A DNA stretch of 8,224 nt, taken from the NCBI GenBank assembly GCA_029864785.1, contig JAOTST010000055.1, forward strand, positions 1-8,224, in the 5' to 3' direction. The notes under the pieces are model-generated. The model searched no databases. It saw only the letters and a list, made by a program, of their open reading frames with translations, and had not been told where the DNA came from. Source of the stretch: Chromatiales bacterium (lineage in GTDB: Bacteria; Pseudomonadota; Gammaproteobacteria; Thiohalomonadales; Thiohalomonadaceae). Made by a program: the position numbers and the translations under genes. This document shows positions 1-5,551 of this stretch, piece after piece. Within the stretch, counting starts at the first letter, position 1, and every line of letters starts with the position of its first letter.

Positions 1-597
1 ACATGTGTTGGAATGGCTGCCGGTTTAGTCGTTGCCTCGACCGCTGTGGCTGATGGTGCGCCAAATATGATGGCACCGGGTACGGGGCACAATATGGGGC
101 AGGGGATGATGGCTCCTCATATGCAGCCTGGAATGGGACAAGGCATGATGGGACGTAACATGGGTTCCGGAAGCCAGCCGATGATGCCTGGTATGCGCAA
201 CCGTCCAGGATCTGGTCCCTTTTCCGGTGTTCAATTTAATGAGAAGCAGCAAAAAAAAATCGCCGAGATGATGGAGAGCGAGCGTAAGGATAATCAGCAG
301 CGTGTTAAAACAATGCGCGCCGCTCAAAAGAGGTTACAGAAGGTTTATCAATCTGAAAAGTGGGATGTTAACGAGATTAATAAAATCTACGATGAGATCT
401 TTGCCGAGCAGAAAAAAACGATTGCCGCGATGGCCAAGGCTCGTAATGAGGTCGTTGAGTTGATGACCAAAGAGCAGAAAGAGCAGATGAAGAAAATGCA
501 GGCAACGCAGCAAGCTCGCATGCAACAGATGCGAGAGATGCGTCAGAAACGTATGGAGCAGATGCGTAGTCAACACCAGCAAGCTCCCCAACAGTAA
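1..597 (+). CDS. Met-rich periplasmic Spy/CpxP-like protein (5' end missing)
   Basis: Probably a secreted periplasmic protein of the Spy/CpxP (LTxxQ) class, whose known members are stress-induced chaperones or metal-binding proteins. The reading frame is open to the left edge. The first in-window ATG (position 13) would give a signal peptide without a basic n-region (MAAGLVVASTAVADGAP), so the true start is probably upstream and what is seen is the hydrophobic core plus a likely cleavage site after AVA. Numbering from that ATG, residues 19-61 are a low-complexity stretch of Gly, Pro, Asn and Gln with 13 methionines, including MGQGMM twice. The rest is a charged, alpha-helical region with two LTxxQ-like motifs, FNEKQ (75-79) and MTKEQ (151-155), and a Gln/Met/Arg-rich tail. 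There are 26 Met in 194 residues. Met clusters suggest Cu(I) or Ag(I) binding (inference). A hairpin terminator follows. The Spy-like assignment is fairly safe; the metal role is not proven. Confidence 0.7.
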   Translation, partial: TCVGMAAGLVVASTAVADGAPNMMAPGTGHNMGQGMMAPHMQPGMGQGMMGRNMGSGSQPMMPGMRNRPGSGPFSGVQFNEKQQKKIAEMMESERKDNQQRVKTMRAAQKRLQKVYQSEKWDVNEINKIYDEIFAEQKKTIAAMAKARNEVVELMTKEQKEQMKKMQATQQARMQQMREMRQKRMEQMRSQHQQAPQQ

Positions 598-609
598 TTA
601 CGCTTATGG

Positions 610-635
610 AGCCCGCCTTTGGGTGGGCTTCTTTG
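610..635 (+). terminator. Rho-independent terminator of the Spy-like gene
   Basis: An 8-bp stem is seen: AGCCCGCC (610-617) pairs with GGTGGGCT (622-629), with one G-U pair, around the tetraloop TTTG. A short T-rich run interrupted by C (630-634) follows. It lies 13 bases after the stop of the Met-rich gene and 20 bases before the next start, so it probably separates the two units, perhaps with some read-through because the T tract is imperfect. Confidence 0.75.
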
Positions 636-654
636 CCTCTAACAGGTACTTAAC

Positions 655-1536
655 ATGAAACAGAGTGAATCACCGTTCCTGCTGGAAAACAGGGAAAGTT
701 ATCAGCAATGGAGAGAAGAAAAATTATCACGCTACCCCCAGGGAATTGCCGATATTATTGTCGAGGTAGCTGATCCTAAACAGCTGACTAAAGACGAATT
801 TACAGCGATGTATAATGCGTTGGAACGAAGCAATATGGTGATCTACATCTCGCCATTTAAAGAGGCGGACAAAGATATTCCCCGGCGGATGGCGGCACAG
901 TTTGGTCTAAATCGGTTGAATAATAATTTTATGGCCGATAACGACGGGATTACCGAATTACGCATCAATTCTGAAGGCGAGCATCCCAAATATATTCCTT
1001 ACACCAATCGCCCCATCAACTGGCATACCGATGGTTATTATAATAGTGAACAGATTCACGGACTGTTGGTTCACTGTGTTCGATCCGCTACAGAGGGGGG
1101 CGATAGTGAATTGATGGATTACGAGATGGCGTACCTGCTGTTACGAGATCAATCGGAGGATCTGGTGGCGGCGCTAATGGAACCCGAAGCGATGACGATC
1201 CCTGAAGGGGTTGATAGTGAAGGGAAACCTAGAGGTAAATCGATAGGGCCGGTCTTTTCTATTAATCAGGATGGTTCGCTGCATATGCGCTACACCGCCC
1301 GCAAACGTAATATTGAGTGGAAGGATAATTCAGTTACACAACAGGCGGTCACTGCTTTAAGCAAGATTCTAGATTCTGACAGCCCTTATATCTTCAAGGG
1401 ACGACTTGAGGCGGGAATGGGCTTAGTGAGTAGAAATATACTGCACAAAAGAACAGGTTTTGATAGCGCAGAGCATTCGGATAGGCTCTTCTATCGCGCG
1501 CGTTATTTTGATGCCATACCCAAACAAAATAGTTGA
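655..1536 (+). CDS. TauD/TfdA-family Fe(II)/2-oxoglutarate-dependent dioxygenase
   Basis: A cytoplasmic non-haem iron oxygenase that should couple oxidative decarboxylation of 2-oxoglutarate with O2 to hydroxylation of a substrate that cannot be named from sequence. The 293 residues are near the usual TauD length. The 2-His-1-carboxylate iron site is visible: H124-x-D126 in NWHTDGYY and the distal H264 in NILHKRTGF. Downstream arginines R277 and R281 (DRLFYRAR) fall about where the 2-oxoglutarate- and substrate-binding arginines sit in TauD. The start ATG has a weak CAGG ribosome site 8 bases upstream. It is the first gene of a run of four plus-strand genes; the hemerythrin gene follows after 8 bases. 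It is not next to taurine or alkanesulfonate transport genes, so it should not be called TauD. Family assignment is firm, substrate unknown. No clear promoter was found between the upstream terminator and the start. Confidence 0.87.
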   Translation: MKQSESPFLLENRESYQQWREEKLSRYPQGIADIIVEVADPKQLTKDEFTAMYNALERSNMVIYISPFKEADKDIPRRMAAQFGLNRLNNNFMADNDGITELRINSEGEHPKYIPYTNRPINWHTDGYYNSEQIHGLLVHCVRSATEGGDSELMDYEMAYLLLRDQSEDLVAALMEPEAMTIPEGVDSEGKPRGKSIGPVFSINQDGSLHMRYTARKRNIEWKDNSVTQQAVTALSKILDSDSPYIFKGRLEAGMGLVSRNILHKRTGFDSAEHSDRLFYRARYFDAIPKQNS

Positions 1537-1544
1537 GATAGATT

Positions 1545-1979
1545 ATGCAAATTACCGATTTTATGGGCGATGATCACCGTCGCTGTGACAATATTTTTGC
1601 GACAGCAGAAGAGAGTGTCTCAAAAGGTGACTGGTCTGTTGCTGAGAGCAGTAACACTCGCTTTGTCGATGCGATGGAACACCACTTTAAGATGGAAGAG
1701 GAGACGCTCTTTCCGCGTTTTGAAGAGGTGAGTGGGCACACCATGGGACCGACCGAGGTGATGCGCCATGAGCACAAACAGATGCGCCAACTCTTTGAAC
1801 AGATGAACCAAGCCGTTACTGGGCAGTCGGTTGATGACTATCTTGGTGCATCGGAGACCCTGCTTATTTTGATGCAACAGCACAACGCCAAAGAGGAGCA
1901 GATGCTCTATCCGATGACCGATCAGGTGCTGGCCGGTGAGCAGGATGAGTTGATTGGTAAATTGGAAGCAGTTGAATAG
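1545..1979 (+). CDS. Hemerythrin HHE-domain protein
   Basis: A small (144-residue) single-domain protein of the hemerythrin family, a four-helix bundle holding a non-haem di-iron site that can bind O2 or sense or buffer NO and oxidants. The ligand pattern is recognisable: H11 (DDHRR), H47-x3-E51 (HHFKMEEE), H75/H77 in HEHKQM, and H113-x3-E117 (QHNAKEE). Both HxxxE signatures are intact, so an occupied di-iron centre is expected. There is no signal peptide or membrane segment, so it is cytoplasmic. The gene lies 8 bases after the dioxygenase and 5 bases before the DUF2249 gene, indicating co-transcription. Hemerythrin beside DUF2249 is a pairing I associate with nitric-oxide or denitrification loci; whether this protein carries O2, handles NO or repairs iron centres is not decidable here. 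Confidence 0.9.
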   Translation: MQITDFMGDDHRRCDNIFATAEESVSKGDWSVAESSNTRFVDAMEHHFKMEEETLFPRFEEVSGHTMGPTEVMRHEHKQMRQLFEQMNQAVTGQSVDDYLGASETLLILMQQHNAKEEQMLYPMTDQVLAGEQDELIGKLEAVE

Positions 1980-1984
1980 CTACA

Positions 1985-2263
1985 TTGAACAGAATTGAAC
2001 TTGATATCAGCGAAGGGGAGGCTCCTGAACCGCTGATTCGTGCTACCGAAGCGTTACAACAGCTACCTGAGGATAGCTATCTCCACATAACTCATCGAAT
2101 GGAACCGTGCAGGCTCTATGACTACCTTGAGCGGAACGGTTTTTATGTTGAGACTCGGCGTGGCGAGAGCGGGCTTTGTGAGCTGTTTATCGGCCACGAC
2201 CGAATCGATAAAGTGAAAACGGAGATCGTTCGTCTCGTTAAGGATATGGCGCGATGGGATTAA
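1985..2263 (+). CDS. DUF2249-domain protein, TTG start
   Basis: A 92-residue cytoplasmic protein that fits the DUF2249 family: an N-terminal strand, a helix ending LQQLPEDSYL, then HITHRMEPCRLYDYLERNGF (residues 34-53) with the typical His-x-x-x-Pro then Leu-x-x-x-Gly layout, and a C-terminal strand and helix. H34, H37 and C42 are candidate functional residues. The family's biochemical role is not established; it is often found with hemerythrin domains and near denitrification genes. TTG at 1985 is the only reasonable start: the frame has a TGA at 1973-1975, only ATA, GCT and ACA lie between, and the next in-frame Met is deep in the domain. The Shine-Dalgarno is poor (GGAAG about 16 bases upstream), so translation may be coupled to the hemerythrin gene ending 5 bases earlier. 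Confidence 0.8.
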   Translation: MNRIELDISEGEAPEPLIRATEALQQLPEDSYLHITHRMEPCRLYDYLERNGFYVETRRGESGLCELFIGHDRIDKVKTEIVRLVKDMARWD

Positions 2264-2288
2264 TTTTAGGCAGTTCGGTTATATAACA

Positions 2289-3593
2289 ATGAATATCGCC
2301 TTTCTATCTCTCGCGCAGACGCCACCGCTGTCGGTACCGATGCGTTTTTTTTTGACGGCACCTCTATTTGGGATAGCGGCAGGTTTACTGTTGTTGTTTG
2401 GTGGTGATGGGGTTCTGGATAATCGCTGGTCGATTAATACACTACTGGTCGTGCATATGGTGACCCTTGGGGTTCTTTCGATGGTGATGATCGGGGCACT
2501 CCAACAACTCTTACCTGTGTTGATGGGGGTCGTGATTCCTCGATCCAACATGGTCAGCAGAGCCATTCATCTTTTATGGAGTGTTGGTACGTTGCTGTTG
2601 TTAGCGGGTATCTCGCAGCATCTACCTATTTTGAATCGTTTTGGTGTTGGCTTGTTGGCTCTTGCGACTTTGCTCTTTGTTGGAGTGATCCTCTATGCGC
2701 TAGCTCGTTCGGATTCTAAGCACGGTACACTGATTGCTGTTGCCACTGCAGTGATATCACTTCTCTTTACCCTGCTTTTCATGCTGTGGATCCTCAATAG
2801 TTCTGGCTGGCTGGCGCCGGTGGTCCATCCGCTCACTAATCTGCATATGAGCTGGGGTCTTTTGGGATGGTTTATGCTGTTGTTGATTGGTGCTGCCTAT
2901 CAGGTGGTGCCGATGTTTCAGATCACCCCTGAGTTTCCTATTGCTGTTCGACGTTTTCTTGCACCACTGATTTTTGTTGGGTTGCTCCTCTGGAGTGGAA
3001 GCGATCTTCTTCAACTGGTCTGGATGGGGTGGGTTGCGATTGCTATTTTGGTCTCCGCGTTGGCACTGTTTGCGGTGGTTTTGCTTAGGCTTCAGTTACA
3101 GCGTAAGCGGCGTCTCTCAGATGTTACGTTCACCTATTGGCGGGTGGCGATGGTCGCGCTTCTCACTTCAACGGTTGTCTGGTTGGTGGGGTATATTTTG
3201 GGTGACTCTCGATGGATGGAGAGCGCCGTTGTGATCTTCTTAATGGGTGGCATCCTCTCCGCAGTGAGTGGCATGCTATTTAAGATTGTGCCGTTTCTGG
3301 TGTGGTTACATCTCAATAATCTCTATCAGAGTGCGGGTGAATGGCAGGGCAATGTTCCCAATGTGAGACAGGTCATTCCTGAACGGTATAGCCGTTGGCA
3401 GTTTAGGGTGCAGATGGTCTCTCTGGGAATTCTAGTCGTGATTCCGTTGGGACAGTTTGTTGATCAAGGAAGTCGCTATTTGACTCAAGCCGCCGGTATT
3501 GCGTGGATCGCAAGCTTTACGATGTTGCTGGTTATTTTGCTCCTGGCACGCTCTAAATATCAGAGCGTAGCCAGAGCACTTAACCGTGGTTAG
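2289..3593 (+). CDS. Polytopic membrane protein, haem-copper oxidase subunit I-like / NnrS-like
   Basis: An integral inner-membrane protein of 434 residues with about 12 hydrophobic segments and a basic cytoplasmic loop near 270-276 (QRKRRL). Histidines in or next to helices (H56, H94, H111, H180, H186, H341) are candidate haem or metal ligands. The segments from H56 (VHMVTLG) and H186 (NLHMSWG) each run into an IGA-x5-P motif, the type seen in haem-copper oxidase and NO reductase subunit I and in NnrS-like proteins. A G-x6-P motif recurs at 69-76, 201-208 and 328-335, suggesting three similar four-helix units. The set of ligands of a true terminal oxidase is not evident, so catalysis is not claimed; haem-dependent NO/O2 handling or transport is an inference from family and from the hemerythrin and DUF2249 neighbours. 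It is the last gene of the operon. The start has no strong ribosome site; ATG at 2340 (M18) is an alternative. It overlaps the next gene tail to tail. Confidence 0.78.
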   Translation: MNIAFLSLAQTPPLSVPMRFFLTAPLFGIAAGLLLLFGGDGVLDNRWSINTLLVVHMVTLGVLSMVMIGALQQLLPVLMGVVIPRSNMVSRAIHLLWSVGTLLLLAGISQHLPILNRFGVGLLALATLLFVGVILYALARSDSKHGTLIAVATAVISLLFTLLFMLWILNSSGWLAPVVHPLTNLHMSWGLLGWFMLLLIGAAYQVVPMFQITPEFPIAVRRFLAPLIFVGLLLWSGSDLLQLVWMGWVAIAILVSALALFAVVLLRLQLQRKRRLSDVTFTYWRVAMVALLTSTVVWLVGYILGDSRWMESAVVIFLMGGILSAVSGMLFKIVPFLVWLHLNNLYQSAGEWQGNVPNVRQVIPERYSRWQFRVQMVSLGILVVIPLGQFVDQGSRYLTQAAGIAWIASFTMLLVILLLARSKYQSVARALNRG

Positions 3594-3615
3594 AGCTTGA
3601 TGCCTTCAGGCATTA
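3548..3615. other. Two hairpins flanking a convergent gene junction
   Basis: Two perfect or near-perfect stems bracket the point where the plus-strand membrane-protein gene and the minus-strand flavoprotein gene meet and overlap. The first is ACGCTCT (3548-3554) with AGAGCGT (3562-3568) around a 7-base loop. The second is TGATGCC (3598-3604) with GGCATTA (3609-3615), with one G-U pair, around loop TTCA. Neither is followed by a T run on either strand, so they are not canonical intrinsic terminators. They may still stabilise the 3' ends of the converging transcripts. Both also lie inside coding sequence, so chance is possible. Confidence 0.3.
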
Positions 3616-4756
3616 CTCCGGTCAGCAGATATTGTAGTGTCTCGGCAACGGAGCGGCTCTGATCACCAAAGGGTAGTGGCTCTGAACCTCTAAAGAAGAG
3701 CCCTTTGTCGACATTACCGAGTACCGCCTGTTCAAGCTGGGTATCAATGCAGAATTGCCCCGCATTGGGGTTCCCATCTTTAAGTCCACAATGGGTCAGG
3801 CACTCAAACCAGACGGCGCACTTTGCCTTCTCGGGATTGGCACGGGCACGCACCTTCTCTTCACGAGCCAGATACTTCTCTAACCACGGTGTTAATACGG
3901 CACGAGCGGGTAGTCCCGCAGTACTCATGAAGGTGACGATATCTTTGGGCTTGGCATTGAGCAGCACATCCTTAAAATTCTGATGTGCATCGCCCTCTTT
4001 GGTGACCGCAAAAGGGGTTCCTAGTTGAACACCACTGGCTCCCCAACTAAAGAGCTCTTTGATCTTATCAAAGGAGTTGATTCCGCCTGCGGGTAGTAGT
4101 GGAATAGGGTCAATCTTAAGTGATTCAAAAACTTTGCTAATCTCACCGAGAATACGGTTGAAATCGAATTTTTCATCGTTCACATCTTTGGGATCTCTTG
4201 CGCCCAGATGGCCGCCCGCATAACGAGGGTGCTCTAGCACGATGGCGTCGGGGAGTACCCCCTTACGCATCCAGCGTTTAAGTACGGCGCGTACGCCACG
4301 CTCTTCAGAGAGGATGGGAATGAGTGAAACCTGATCTTCGTAGCCCTTAATCATATCGGGGAGGTCAAAAGGTAGACCTGCGCCCATGATGATCGCATTG
4401 GCTCCACTTTCACAAGATTGGCGCACCATCTCAGGGTGTCGATCAACGGCCTTCATAATATTAACGGCGATGAGTCCATTATCGTCGGCAATCTCTTTGG
4501 CACCTTTTATCTCACGGTCAAGGGCTTCGTAGTTGGCATCATCAATGATCTTGCGATCTTTTGCGCGATGGGTACGCTCCATTAGATCGGGGTGATGAAC
4601 GCGCAGGTCAATGCTGGCGATGGTACCAACAGCGCCCTCTTTGGCAACGGCTCCGGCAAGCTTGTGAGCGGAGATACCCACGCCCATTCCACCCTGGATC
4701 ACAGGTAGGAGTTCACGTCCTCTGATCTTCAGAAGTGGTAGCGGTGTTTTAATCAT
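3590..4756 (-). CDS. Nitronate monooxygenase-like FMN flavoprotein (NMO/2-nitropropane dioxygenase family)
   Basis: A cytoplasmic TIM-barrel flavoprotein of 388 residues. Known relatives oxidise alkyl nitronates such as propionate-3-nitronate, or act as FabK-type enoyl-ACP reductases. Visible motifs: the FMN-binding N-terminus PVIQGGMGVGIS (18-29), the GGHLGA segment (181-186) with H183 in the place of the catalytic base, the phosphate-binding LLPAGGI (220-226), and GVQLGTPF (242-249). The C-terminal 80 residues add a cysteine group, C313-x5-C319-x3-C323 and C336, not needed for the basic barrel and possibly a metal or Fe-S site (inference). The ATG start has only a weak GGA about 10 bases upstream. 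The gene faces the operon to its left, overlapping it by 4 bases at the stops, and diverges from the radical SAM gene to its right, so it is transcribed alone. The nitronate versus enoyl-ACP reductase assignment is not settled; the H183 context favours nitronate monooxygenase. Confidence 0.85.
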   Translation of the reverse strand: MIKTPLPLLKIRGRELLPVIQGGMGVGISAHKLAGAVAKEGAVGTIASIDLRVHHPDLMERTHRAKDRKIIDDANYEALDREIKGAKEIADDNGLIAVNIMKAVDRHPEMVRQSCESGANAIIMGAGLPFDLPDMIKGYEDQVSLIPILSEERGVRAVLKRWMRKGVLPDAIVLEHPRYAGGHLGARDPKDVNDEKFDFNRILGEISKVFESLKIDPIPLLPAGGINSFDKIKELFSWGASGVQLGTPFAVTKEGDAHQNFKDVLLNAKPKDIVTFMSTAGLPARAVLTPWLEKYLAREEKVRARANPEKAKCAVWFECLTHCGLKDGNPNAGQFCIDTQLEQAVLGNVDKGLFFRGSEPLPFGDQSRSVAETLQYLLTGVMPEGIKL

Positions 4757-4811
4757 TTAGTCGAGGTCCAGGAAATGAGACAATGGCCGCCGATAATACA
4801 GCAAGCTTTAA

Positions 4812-4848
4812 TTGTAATCTTCATATTTTTGTCTTATATCACCATAAT
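4812..4848 (+). promoter_or_regulatory. AT-rich candidate promoter region for the radical SAM gene
   Basis: The 113-base gap between the divergent flavoprotein and radical SAM genes is AT-rich in its right half. Two overlapping weak sigma70-like pairs are visible with 17-base spacing: TTGTAA (4812-4817) with TATATC (4835-4840), and TTCATA (4820-4825) with CATAAT (4843-4848). Neither stands out, so only the region is proposed. No convincing promoter for the minus-strand gene was found in the same gap. Confidence 0.3.
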
Positions 4849-4852
4849 TCCT

Positions 4853-4857
4853 AAGGA
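4853..4857 (+). promoter_or_regulatory. Ribosome binding site deciding the radical SAM start
   Basis: AAGGA lies 12 bases before the ATG at 4870 and only 3 bases before an in-frame TTG at 4861. The latter spacing is too tight for initiation, so the ATG is preferred, which drops three residues (M-S-F) from the longer reading. Confidence 0.5.
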
Positions 4858-4869
4858 TTTTTGAGCTTT

Positions 4870-5484
4870 ATGTCCGCTAAAACCGAAACACCGATACTGG
4901 CTTACGAAATCCATGGTAACTGTTATCTCAATATTACCAGTGAGTGCACCCTACGTTGCCAGTTTTGCCCCAAATATAATCGCACATGGGAGGTGCAGGA
5001 GTATGACCTGACACTGACACGTGAGCCAACGGTTGACGAGGTGTTAGAGGCCATTGGGGATCCCTCTCGTTATAAGCAGATTGTCTTTTGTGGTCTCGGT
5101 GAGCCAACTAAGCGGTTTGATGTGCTGATAGAGATCGCACATGAGATGAAGCGCAAGGGGATGAGTGTTCGAGTTAACACCGATGGACTTGCCAACCTTG
5201 TTGAGGGGCATGATGTGACGCCAGAGATGGCCAAGGTGGTCGATGAACTATCAATATCACTCAACGCCCAAAATGAGGAGGTTTACAATCGTCATACCCG
5301 TCCACGGCGAGAAGGGGCCTTTGAGGCAATGCTAGATTTTACAAAAAAGGCCAAAAAGGCCGGAATGGCAGTGACACTTTCTGCGATTGATGGGCTGGAG
5401 GGGGTTGATATTGACCAATGTCAACGAATTGCTGAGGGTATGGGGGTAGAGTTTCGTCGCAGAGTCCTAGATAATGTGGGCTAA
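4870..5484 (+). CDS. Radical SAM protein, TatD-associated type
   Basis: A 204-residue cytoplasmic radical S-adenosylmethionine protein. The [4Fe-4S] cluster motif Cx3CxxC is seen as C26-TLR-C30-QF-C33, preceded by YLNITSE as in the small TatD-linked radical SAM family. Further family marks are IVFCGLGEPT (71-80, the GEP SAM-binding motif), RVNTDGLA (101-108) and SISLNAQ (128-134). The length is short, as is usual for this family: a partial barrel with no extra C-terminal Fe-S domain. The substrate and reaction are unknown; relatives are named for neighbouring or fused TatD-like metal-dependent hydrolases, but no tatD is in this window. The ATG at 4870 is preferred over TTG 4861 because of the AAGGA spacing. 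The gene stands alone, divergent from the flavoprotein on the left and followed by an independent promoter. Family confidence is good, function open. Confidence 0.85.
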   Translation: MSAKTETPILAYEIHGNCYLNITSECTLRCQFCPKYNRTWEVQEYDLTLTREPTVDEVLEAIGDPSRYKQIVFCGLGEPTKRFDVLIEIAHEMKRKGMSVRVNTDGLANLVEGHDVTPEMAKVVDELSISLNAQNEEVYNRHTRPRREGAFEAMLDFTKKAKKAGMAVTLSAIDGLEGVDIDQCQRIAEGMGVEFRRRVLDNVG

Positions 5485-5496
5485 TATTAGTATCTA

Positions 5497-5525
5497 TTGA
5501 TATATCCCCATAAATTTTTTATAAA
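5497..5525 (+). promoter_or_regulatory. Sigma70-like promoter of the GGDEF-EAL gene
   Basis: TTGATA (5497-5502) and TATAAA (5520-5525) are separated by exactly 17 bases; each matches its consensus hexamer at five of six positions. A transcription start near 5532 would leave a leader of about 20 bases before the TTG start. This is the best promoter seen in the window and suggests that the gene is expressed independently of the radical SAM gene that ends at 5484. Confidence 0.6.
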
Positions 5526-5551
5526 GACTCACTAACCGGAACCCTCTCAGT

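Noticed and set aside
25..591. Two minus-strand open frames opposite the Met-rich gene
   Set aside because: They are mirror frames of a low-complexity ATG-rich gene (His/Leu-rich composition), with no ribosome site or recognisable domain.
2974..3234. Plus-strand Trp-rich open frame within the membrane-protein gene
   Set aside because: It is an out-of-frame reading of a hydrophobic coding region; composition is implausible and it has no start signal.
4861..4869. TTG at 4861 as start of the radical SAM gene
   Set aside because: AAGGA would sit only 3 bases away; the ATG at 4870 has more plausible spacing and begins a normal N-terminus.
5482..5506. Small palindromes TAATATTA and GATATATC after the radical SAM gene, considered as operator or FNR-type sites
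   Set aside because: They are short AT-only palindromes expected by chance in AT-rich spacer; TTGAT at 5497 lacks the ATCAA half needed for an FNR box and is better explained as the -35 element.
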